Source: an uncultured Lachnospiraceae bacterium (GTDB taxonomy: Bacteria > Bacillota > Clostridia > Lachnospirales > Lachnospiraceae). From it: a stretch of DNA of 64,000 bases. Shown in pieces: positions 57,323 to 64,000 of this stretch. The position numbers and the translations under genes were made by a program. Position 1 is the first letter of the stretch. Every line of letters starts with the position of its first letter. The stretch covers positions 1 to 64,000 of the forward strand of contig CAJUFE010000005.1 of assembly GCA_910585635.1 (NCBI GenBank). The letters run 5' to 3'. The notes beneath the pieces were generated by a model that saw only the letters and a program-made list of their open reading frames with translations, was not told the origin of the DNA and did no database searches.

Positions 57323-59557
57323 ATGGCGGAAAAGGTGATCAAGACAGAATATTCGGAGGAGATGCAGCGCAGCTACATGAACTATTCCATGAGCGTCATC
57401 ACAGCCCGGGCGATCCCGGATGCCCGGGACGGCTTAAAGCCGGTCCAGCGGCGGGTGCTGTATGACATGAGCGAGCTGCACATCGGCCATGACAAGCCCC
57501 ACAGGAAGTCGGCCCGTATCGTCGGCGATACCATGGGTAAGTACCACCCCCACGGGGACAGTTCGATCTACGAGACCCTGGTGGTCCTGTCACAGGATTT
57601 TAAAAAGGGCATGCCCCTGGTGGACGGCCATGGGAATTTCGGCTCCATCGAAGGAGACGGGGCCGCCGCCATGCGCTACACCGAGGCCAGATTGGAGCGT
57701 TTTGCCGAGGAGGTCTACCTAAAGGACCTGGACAAGACCGTGGATTTTGTCCCCAACTATGATGAGACAGAGAAAGAGCCGGAGGTGCTGCCGGTCCGTG
57801 TGCCCAACCTCCTGGTCAATGGCTCCGAGGGCATCGCGGTAGGCATGAGCACCAGCATCCCCCCCCATAACCTGGGGGAGGTGATCGACGCGGCTATCGC
57901 CTATATCCAGGATCCCCAGATCTCCACCCAGGCGCTGATGGAGAAGCTGCCGGGACCGGACTTCCCCACCGGCGGGATCATCGCCAATAAGAGCAGCCTG
58001 CAGGAGATCTATGAGACCGGCGTGGGGAAGCTGAAGGTCCGGGGCCGTTTTGAGGTGGAGCTGGGCAAGCGGAGAGCCGATAAGGATAAGCTGGTGATCA
58101 CCCAGATCCCCTACACCATGATCGGGGCAGGGATCAATAAATTCCTTATGGATGTGGCGGAGCTGGTGGAGAGCAAGAAGCTGCCGGACGTGGTGGATAT
58201 CTCCAACCAGTCGAATAAAGAAGGGATCCGGATCGTCCTGGAGCTTCGCAAGGATGCGGATGTGGACAAGATCATCAACCTCCTGTATAAGAAGACGAAG
58301 CTGGAGGATACCTTCGGGGTCAACATGCTGGCCATCGCCGGAGGCAGGCCGGAGACCCTGACCCTGCGGGGGATCTTAAAGCATTTTCTGGATTTCCAGC
58401 ATGTGAACACCAGGAAAAAGTACCAGGTCCTCCTCCAGAAGGAGCTGGATAAAAAGGAGGTGCAGGAGGGTCTGATCGCCGCCTGCGACGTGATCGACCT
58501 GATCATCGCGATCCTGCGGGGATCTAAGAGCTTAAAGGATGCCAAGGCCTGCCTGATGAACGGCGATATCTCCAAGATCCATTTCCGTACCCCCGGCTTT
58601 GAGGCAGATGCCAGGAAGCTGCATTTTACGGAGCGCCAAGCTTCGGCCATCCTGGAGATGCGCTTATATAAGCTGATCGGCCTGGAGATCCTCGCCCTGG
58701 AAAAGGAGCACAGGGATACCTTAAAAAAGATCCAGGCCTATGAGAAGATCTTAAAGAGCCGGGAGACCATGGACCAGGTGATCGTCGCGGATCTCGCGAA
58801 CATCAAAAAGGAATTTGCCATCCCCAGGCGTACCCTGCTGGAGGACGGCAAGGAGGCCGTGTACGTGGAGGAGGCCCCCGCCGCCACAGAGGCGGTGTTC
58901 GTCATGGACCGCTTCGGCTACTGCAAGCTCTTGGACCGGCCGGTTTATGACCGGAACCAGGAGGCCGTGGAGGCGGAGTATGTCCATATCGTCCCCTGTA
59001 TGACCTCCGATAAGATCTGTGTCTTTACGGATAAGGGGAACCTGCACCAGCTAAAGGCCATGGATGTACCCTTAGGCAAGCTGCGGGATAAAGGGACGCC
59101 GATCGACAATATCAGCCGTTTCGACGGGACAAAGGAGCAGATCGTCTATCTCACCTGCACGGAGGCCATCAAGGATAAGGCGCTGGTGTTCGCCACCAGA
59201 CAGGCCATGGTCAAGCAGGTCCCGGTCTCCGAGTTTGCCACTAACAACCGGACCGTGGCGGGGACCAAGCTGGCAGAGGGCGACGGACTGCTCTTCGTGG
59301 GTCCGGTGGATGGGCAGAAGGACGTGGTCCTCCAGACCGATAAGGGCATGTTCCTGCGGTTCGCCCTGGAGGAGATCCCGGTCTTAAAGAAGATCTCCAA
59401 GGGTGTCCGGGGGATCCGGATGGCCGAAGGGGAGAGCCTGGAGGCGGTGTATCTCTTAGGCGGGGAGCAGGTCCTGGACTATAAAGGGAAGACCGTCCAT
59501 CTCCACCGGCTAAAGGCGGGGAAGCGGGATGGGAAAGGGAGTAAGGTACGGATGTAG
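57323..59557 (+). CDS. parC: DNA topoisomerase IV subunit A (GyrA/ParC family)
   Basis: A 744-residue breakage-reunion subunit. It includes SVITARAIPDARDGLKPVQRRVLY, the quinolone-resistance region GKYHPHGDSSIYETLV, and the catalytic tyrosine in AAAMRYTEARL. The C-terminal part (about 500-744) is a set of beta-pinwheel repeats (RFGYCKLLDRP, KICVFTDKGNLHQL, VLQTDKGMFLRF). The GyrA box QRRGGKG is not seen, which supports the topoisomerase IV assignment. The terminal basic tail AGKRDGKGSKVRM ends just before the inverted-repeat element at 59578. Confidence 0.88.
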   Translation: MAEKVIKTEYSEEMQRSYMNYSMSVITARAIPDARDGLKPVQRRVLYDMSELHIGHDKPHRKSARIVGDTMGKYHPHGDSSIYETLVVLSQDFKKGMPLVDGHGNFGSIEGDGAAAMRYTEARLERFAEEVYLKDLDKTVDFVPNYDETEKEPEVLPVRVPNLLVNGSEGIAVGMSTSIPPHNLGEVIDAAIAYIQDPQISTQALMEKLPGPDFPTGGIIANKSSLQEIYETGVGKLKVRGRFEVELGKRRADKDKLVITQIPYTMIGAGINKFLMDVAELVESKKLPDVVDISNQSNKEGIRIVLELRKDADVDKIINLLYKKTKLEDTFGVNMLAIAGGRPETLTLRGILKHFLDFQHVNTRKKYQVLLQKELDKKEVQEGLIAACDVIDLIIAILRGSKSLKDAKACLMNGDISKIHFRTPGFEADARKLHFTERQASAILEMRLYKLIGLEILALEKEHRDTLKKIQAYEKILKSRETMDQVIVADLANIKKEFAIPRRTLLEDGKEAVYVEEAPAATEAVFVMDRFGYCKLLDRPVYDRNQEAVEAEYVHIVPCMTSDKICVFTDKGNLHQLKAMDVPLGKLRDKGTPIDNISRFDGTKEQIVYLTCTEAIKDKALVFATRQAMVKQVPVSEFATNNRTVAGTKLAEGDGLLFVGPVDGQKDVVLQTDKGMFLRFALEEIPVLKKISKGVRGIRMAEGESLEAVYLLGGEQVLDYKGKTVHLHRLKAGKRDGKGSKVRM

Positions 59558-59577
59558 GTAGATTGGCCAAGGGGGCC

Positions 59578-59714
59578 GCGGAGGGAGGGGGCTGTCACAA
59601 CGTCACCGCGCTCTCGCTCCATGGAGAACGTAGCGGACGCTAAGCTCGTGAGGGACCTCGCTAAGCGCCGACGTTCTCCAAGGGGTTCCTTTTGTGACAG
59701 CCCCCTCCCTCCGC
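59578..59714. repeat. MITE-like element with 23-bp perfect terminal inverted repeats
   Basis: The ends 59578-59600 and 59692-59714 are exact reverse complements over 23 bases, containing GGGGGCTGTCACAA at the inner side. Inside, GGAGAACGT (59623-59631) pairs with ACGTTCTCC (59671-59679), and CGCTAAGC occurs twice. The 137-base unit matches the reverse complement of the core at 11461-11592. It has no coding capacity. Target-site duplications are not obvious. Confidence 0.85.
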
Positions 59715-59784
59715 TACGTAGTCGGCTGAGCTTTTGGTTATTCGCTTGCCAGCTATCTGACATCCAGAGGAGGACGAAAAAAGA

Positions 59785-59813
59785 TTGCATTTTTCTGGTT
59801 TTTGGTATAGGAT
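59785..59813 (+). promoter_or_regulatory. Promoter of asd
   Basis: TTGCAT (59785-59790), 17-base spacer, TAGGAT (59808-59813), 120 bases before the start codon. Confidence 0.55.
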
Positions 59814-59932
59814 AGGCGGTATGAGAAGGAGACAGGCGAGGATCTCGTCTGTGCCAGGTTTCTGTGTGACTGGTGATAGAGACAGAGCTGTCTGGATGGG
59901 GATATATAGAAACTGAGAGGAGTGTGCGATCG

Positions 59933-61021
59933 ATGAGAGATAGGGAGAAGAGATTGAAGGTTGGCATCTTGGGTGCTACAGGGATGGTGGGCCAGCGGTT
60001 CATCGCGCTGCTGGAGGATCACCCCTGGTATGAGGTGGTGACGGTGGCGGCCAGTCCCCGTTCGGCTGGAAAGACCTATGAGGAGGCGGTGGGAGGCCGC
60101 TGGAAGATGACCACCCCCATGCCGGAGGCCGTCAAGAAGCTGGTGGTCATGGATGTGAACGAGGTGGAAAAGGTTTCGGCGGGGGTGGACTTTGTGTTCA
60201 GCGCCGTGGATATGAGCAAGGAGGAGATCCGGGCGATCGAGGAGGCCTATGCTAAGACCGAGACCCCGGTGGTGTCCAATAACAGCGCACACCGCTGGAC
60301 GCCGGATGTGCCGATGGTGGTGCCGGAGGTGAACCCGGAGCATTTCGCGGTGATCGACTCCCAGAAAAAGAGGCTGGGGACCACCAGGGGCTTTATCGCG
60401 GTGAAGCCCAACTGCTCGATCCAGAGCTACGCGCCGGTGCTGACCGCCTGGAAGGACTTCGAGCCTTATGAGGTGGTGGCCACCACCTATCAGGCGATCT
60501 CCGGGGCCGGGAAGACCTTCAAGGATTGGCCGGAGATGGAAGGGAACATCATCCCCTACATCGGCGGCGAGGAGGAAAAGAGCGAGCAGGAGCCCTTAAG
60601 GATCTGGGGCCGGGTGGAGGACGGAGTGATCGTGAAGGCCGAAGAGCCGAAGATCACCTGCCAGTGCATCCGCGTCCCCGTGCTGAACGGCCACACAGCC
60701 GCCGTGTTCGTGAAGTTCAGGAAGAAACCCACCAAGGAGGAGTTGATCGGTAAGCTCACCGCCTTTAAGGGCCTTCCCCAGGAGCTAAAGCTCCCCAGCG
60801 CCCCGGCGCAGTTCATCCAGTATCTGGAGGAGGACAACAGGCCTCAGGTATCTCTGGATGTAGACTTCGAGAAAGGGATGGGGATCTCCGTGGGACGCCT
60901 GCGTGAAGATACGGTCTACGACTGGAAGTTCGTGGGCCTGTCCCACAACACCGTCCGCGGCGCGGCAGGGGGAGCCATCCTCTGCGCGGAGCTGCTGACC
61001 GCCCAGGGCTATATCAAATAG
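59933..61021 (+). CDS. asd: Aspartate-semialdehyde dehydrogenase
   Basis: A 362-residue NADPH enzyme that reduces aspartyl phosphate to aspartate semialdehyde, at the branch to lysine/diaminopimelate, methionine and threonine. It has the dinucleotide motif VGILGATGMVGQRFI, the catalytic cysteine in VKPNCSIQSY, and the late NTVRGAAGGAILCAELL. The length and the KPNCS motif fit the fungal/archaeal-like ASADH subgroup also seen in Clostridia. ATG 59933 follows GAGAGGAGTG; an in-frame ATG at 59873 lacks a site. Confidence 0.92.
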   Translation: MRDREKRLKVGILGATGMVGQRFIALLEDHPWYEVVTVAASPRSAGKTYEEAVGGRWKMTTPMPEAVKKLVVMDVNEVEKVSAGVDFVFSAVDMSKEEIRAIEEAYAKTETPVVSNNSAHRWTPDVPMVVPEVNPEHFAVIDSQKKRLGTTRGFIAVKPNCSIQSYAPVLTAWKDFEPYEVVATTYQAISGAGKTFKDWPEMEGNIIPYIGGEEEKSEQEPLRIWGRVEDGVIVKAEEPKITCQCIRVPVLNGHTAAVFVKFRKKPTKEELIGKLTAFKGLPQELKLPSAPAQFIQYLEEDNRPQVSLDVDFEKGMGISVGRLREDTVYDWKFVGLSHNTVRGAAGGAILCAELLTAQGYIK

Positions 61022-61064
61022 GAGCTGGAGCCGTTACGTTTTACAGCTTTTTACGGCTTTTTGA
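61021..61064 (+). terminator. Terminator after asd
   Basis: AGCCGT (61029-61034) pairs with ACGGCT (61053-61058), followed by a T run. An outer pair GGAGCTG/CAGCTCC (61021-61071) can extend the structure. Confidence 0.55.
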
Positions 61065-61197
61065 CAGCTCCCCCCAAAGTTTTGATCGACAGGGCCGCAT
61101 CTTTGTGGTATGATCAAGGCATGACAGGCGCGTTCCGTACTCTATGGCCAAAGTTCCACAGATGGCCATTGTAATAGAAGAAGCAGGAGGATCATAA

Positions 61198-62262
61198 ATG
61201 GCGATCAAAGTAGAGAAATTTGGAGAGACATCCGATGGGATGCAGGCAGACCTGTACACCCTGACGAATGAAAATGGAGTGAGCGCCTCTTTTACTAATC
61301 TGGGAGGGACCTGGGTATCCATGCTGGTCCCGGACAAAAAAGGGGAGATGGGAGACGTGATCTTAGGGTACGACACCATGGAGAAATACCTGGTGAACGT
61401 TCCCCATTTCGGCGCGATCATCGGAAGGAACGCGAACCGGATCGGCGGGGCGGCCTATACCTTAAATGGCGAGAGCTACAGTCTCTATGCCAATAACGGC
61501 CCCAACAATCTGCACAGCGGCCCCAACTATTACCACACCCGGTTCTGGGAGGTGGAGCTGGATGAGGGCGATGAAGGGAGCCGGATCGTATTCTCTCTGT
61601 CCAGTCCGGATATGGACCAGGGCTTTCCGGGGAATGCCCAGATCACTGTCAGCTATACGTTGACGAAGGATAATTCCATCGCGATCGAGTACCATATGCT
61701 CTCGGACGCGGACACGGTGGTGAACCTGACCAATCACTGCTATTTCAACCTGGCAGGCCATGGGAGCGGACCGGTCTTAGACCAGCAGGTCTGGATCGAT
61801 GCCGATACCTTTACCCCGGCGGATGAGGTGGCGATCCCTTATGGGACGATCCTGCCGGTGAAGGGGACCCCTATGGATTTCACGGTGATGAAGGCGATCG
61901 GACGGGATATCGGGATGGACTACGACCAGCTGATCATGGGGAAGGGCTACGACCATAACTGGGTCTTGAACCACAAGCAGGGCGAGATCGGCTTGAGCGC
62001 CAAGGCTTTCGATCCGGTGTCAGGCCGGATCATGGAGGTCTACACGGACCTTCCGGGCCTCCAGTTCTATACCGGGAATTTCCTGGAGGACAGCGTGGAT
62101 GTCCTGGGAAAGGGCGGAGCGGTCTACGGCTATCGCTGTGGGTTCTGCTTTGAGACCCAGTATTATCCGGATTCGATCAATAAGCCCCAATTCCCCTCTG
62201 TGGTCCTTCGGGCCGGGGAGGCTTTTCAGAGTACGACGATCTACAAGTTCATGCGTGAGTAG
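61198..62262 (+). CDS. galM: Aldose 1-epimerase
   Basis: A 354-residue mutarotase that interconverts alpha and beta anomers of galactose, glucose or related sugars. Conserved parts include NRIGGAAYTLNGESYSL, GPNNLHSGPNYYHTRFWEV (first histidine), LTNHCYFNLAGHG (second histidine) and FYTGNFLE with the late glutamate in CGFCFETQYYPDSIN. No other Leloir-pathway gene is adjacent. GCAGGAGGATC precedes the ATG. The -10 TGGTATGAT near 61107 may be its promoter. Confidence 0.93.
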   Translation: MAIKVEKFGETSDGMQADLYTLTNENGVSASFTNLGGTWVSMLVPDKKGEMGDVILGYDTMEKYLVNVPHFGAIIGRNANRIGGAAYTLNGESYSLYANNGPNNLHSGPNYYHTRFWEVELDEGDEGSRIVFSLSSPDMDQGFPGNAQITVSYTLTKDNSIAIEYHMLSDADTVVNLTNHCYFNLAGHGSGPVLDQQVWIDADTFTPADEVAIPYGTILPVKGTPMDFTVMKAIGRDIGMDYDQLIMGKGYDHNWVLNHKQGEIGLSAKAFDPVSGRIMEVYTDLPGLQFYTGNFLEDSVDVLGKGGAVYGYRCGFCFETQYYPDSINKPQFPSVVLRAGEAFQSTTIYKFMRE

Positions 62263-62362
62263 CCTGTATAGGTAGAGTGTCCGCTAGTTCTCTTGGTGCG
62301 GCGGTGCATAAAGGTTTGGGCGGGCTGCCGCCAGGAGATGCAGTTAGAGAAAGATCGATGTG

Positions 62363-62395
62363 AGCCGGCTCAGGATCCATGAGCCGGCTTTTCTT
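62363..62395 (+). terminator. Rho-independent terminator after galM
   Basis: AGCCGGCTCA (62363-62372) pairs perfectly with TGAGCCGGCT (62380-62389), then TTTCTT. Confidence 0.85.
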
Positions 62396-62519
62396 GGAGG
62401 TACGTTATGTGTTTAGCGTGCCGGACGCGCTTGCCAAAACGTTATGCGCGTGGGCGCTCTGGTGCCAAGTATATGGAGGTTTTCCAGGAACGATAAATAC
62501 AGGATAAGAGAGGGATGGA

Positions 62520-64000
62520 ATGGCAAAGTCACTGTTCATCGCGGAAAAACCCAGCGTGGCCCAGCAGTTCGCGGACGCGCTGAAGGTAAATGGGAGCCGC
62601 AGGGACGGCTATATCGAGGCACAGGATACGGTGATCACCTGGTGCGTGGGGCATCTGATCACCATGTGCTATCCCGACGCCTATGACCCGTCCCTAAAGC
62701 GCTGGAGCCTGGCGACCCTGCCTTTTCTCCCCAGGGAATATAAATACCAGGTGATCGACAGCGCGGCCAGACAATATAAGGTCGTATCCGGGCTGCTGAA
62801 CCGTCCGGATATCGACACGATCTATGTCTGCACGGACTCCGGGCGGGAGGGGGAGTACATCTACCGCCTGGTGGCCCAGATGGCAAAGGTCAAGGGAAAG
62901 GTGCAGAAACGGGTGTGGATCGATTCCCAGACCGAGGAGGAGATCCTGCGGGGGATCCGGGAGGCTAAGGATCTGTCAGCCTATGATAACTTAAGCGCCG
63001 CCGCCTACCTGCGGGCTAAGGAAGATTATCTGATGGGGATCAATTTCTCCCGGGTGCTGACCCTTCGGTACGGTCCCCTGCTCTCCCGGTATCTGCACAC
63101 CCGGTCCACCGTAGTCTCCGTGGGCAGGGTGATGACCTGCGTCCTGGGGATGGTGGTCCGCCGGGAGCGTGAGATCCGCAGCTTCGTAAAGACGCCTTTT
63201 TATCGGGTGGTGGGCGCCTTCCGCCTGGGAGGAGCCACCTTTAACGGGGAGTGGAAGGCGGTGGAGGGCTCGAGATACTTTGGCACCCCGGCCCTCTATA
63301 AGGAAAATGGCTTTAAGGAGAAAAAGGATGCCCAGGCCCTGGTGGCCATGCTGACCGCCTCCCCGCCCCTGACGGCCAGCCTGGTGAAAAAGGAGAGCAA
63401 GAAGGAGTCGAAGAACCCGCCTCTTTTATATAACCTGGCCGAGCTGCAGAACGATTGTTCCAAGATGTTCAAGATCAGTCCCGACGAGACCCTGCAGGTG
63501 GTCCAGGAGCTTTACGAGAAAAAGCTGGTGACCTACCCCAGGACCGACGCCAGGGTACTGTCCACCGCCGTGGCCAAGGAGATCGCAAAGAACATAAACG
63601 GCTTAAAGGGCTACGGTCCCATGAAGGACTTTGCCGAGGAGGCGCTAAAGCTTGGGAACTGGAAGACGATCCAAAAGACCCGCTATGTGAACGATAAGCA
63701 GATCACGGACCACTACGCGATCGTCCCTACCGGCCAGGGGCTGGGGGCGGTGCGTAGCTTAAAGCCTCTGCAGGAAAAGGTCTATCAGGTGATCTGCCGC
63801 CGTTTCCTGGCGATCTTTTATCCGGCGGCGGTGTATCAGCGATACAGTCTGGATCTGGAGCGGGAGAAGGAGCATTTCTTTGCCAATTTTAAGATCTTGA
63901 CAGAGCCGGGATATTTACAGGTGGCTGACATAAACTATGGAAAGAGGGGAGCGGCAAAAGAAGGCGCAGGCCAGGGATCGGGCGGCCCGCCAGACAGGAC
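62520..64000 (+). CDS. topB: DNA topoisomerase III, N-terminal part (3' end outside window)
   Basis: The frame is open from ATG 62520 to the window end, giving 493 residues of a type IA topoisomerase. The Toprim start SLFIAEKPSVAQQFADAL and the acidic CTDSGREGEYIYRL are clear. The catalytic tyrosine lies in KLVTYPRTDARVL. These match TopB/TraE-type topoisomerase III rather than TopA, which has a different Toprim surrounding and zinc domains. The enzyme relaxes or decatenates DNA through a single-strand break. AGAGGGATGG lies before the ATG. Confidence 0.93.
   Translation, partial: MAKSLFIAEKPSVAQQFADALKVNGSRRDGYIEAQDTVITWCVGHLITMCYPDAYDPSLKRWSLATLPFLPREYKYQVIDSAARQYKVVSGLLNRPDIDTIYVCTDSGREGEYIYRLVAQMAKVKGKVQKRVWIDSQTEEEILRGIREAKDLSAYDNLSAAAYLRAKEDYLMGINFSRVLTLRYGPLLSRYLHTRSTVVSVGRVMTCVLGMVVRREREIRSFVKTPFYRVVGAFRLGGATFNGEWKAVEGSRYFGTPALYKENGFKEKKDAQALVAMLTASPPLTASLVKKESKKESKNPPLLYNLAELQNDCSKMFKISPDETLQVVQELYEKKLVTYPRTDARVLSTAVAKEIAKNINGLKGYGPMKDFAEEALKLGNWKTIQKTRYVNDKQITDHYAIVPTGQGLGAVRSLKPLQEKVYQVICRRFLAIFYPAAVYQRYSLDLEREKEHFFANFKILTEPGYLQVADINYGKRGAAKEGAGQGSGGPPDR

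Overview
The window looks like a chromosomal segment of a spore-forming, anaerobic Gram-positive bacterium of the Lachnospiraceae/Clostridia type. The evidence is the gene order plsX-acpP-rnc-smc-ftsY, spoVAD-spoVAE, TTG and GTG starts behind strong AGGAGG sites, many Cys-lipobox lipoproteins with Glu/Thr/Ala linkers, a PAS/GAF/GGDEF protein and a LytTR two-component pair. Most of the window is GC-rich. The first 2.1 kb and a short stretch near 40.9-41.3 kb are clearly AT-rich and look acquired. Genus and species cannot be read from the sequence.

Layout. 1-7.0 kb is the end of a surface-polysaccharide locus: an acyltransferase fragment, a polytopic GT-C-like protein, then a tightly overlapping operon of GT2 glycosyltransferase, flippase-like membrane protein, kinase-like fusion, HAD phosphatase, nucleotidyltransferase and GtrA. 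7.0-8.4 kb holds a tiny membrane peptide with a convergent small-RNA candidate and a decayed Rpn-type gene. 8.6-10.7 kb is a LytTR regulator/GHKL kinase pair ending in a minisatellite. 11.4-15.1 kb holds dispersed repeats, a SIR2-domain protein, a UDP-sugar dehydrogenase and a CAP-domain secreted protein. 15.3-22.3 kb is the lipid/ribonuclease/chromosome/secretion block plsX-acpP-rnc-smc-ftsY. 22.3-32.9 kb carries threonine ammonia-lyase, a ClC channel, a lipoprotein, an unusual ParB-like/BMP fusion, two metallo-hydrolases, a type II toxin-antitoxin pair, a repeat-containing lipoprotein and an M19 dipeptidase. 33.2-38.3 kb has an FMN-binding lipoprotein with an internal duplication and a three-gene ABC importer. 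38.5-49.9 kb has an SH3/NlpC-P60 hydrolase, remnants of a transposase and a PIN toxin, citrate synthase, NAD-type isocitrate dehydrogenase, a TepA/ClpP-like protease, the MetQNI methionine importer and a membrane protein of unknown role. 50.1-54.9 kb has SpoVAD/AE, AzlCD, a flavodoxin-like reductase and a diguanylate cyclase. 55.0-64.0 kb has tRNA-Gly, topoisomerase IV (parE-parC), a MITE-like element, asd, aldose 1-epimerase and the start of topoisomerase III.

How parts may work together. The first operon could make a nucleotide-activated phospho-substituent (kinase, phosphatase, nucleotidyltransferase) and a lipid-linked sugar that is flipped and added outside the cell (GT2, GtrA, GT-C-like protein). 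Citrate synthase and isocitrate dehydrogenase form a partial oxidative branch towards 2-oxoglutarate; no aconitase gene lies between them. The most unusual items are the lipoprotein with three DxxSGAT flavinylation-type motifs, the convergent tiny-protein/small-RNA locus, the ParB-like/BMP fusion, and two families of dispersed palindromic or terminal-inverted-repeat elements that recur across the window. All names rest on motif recognition by eye; no database search was run.
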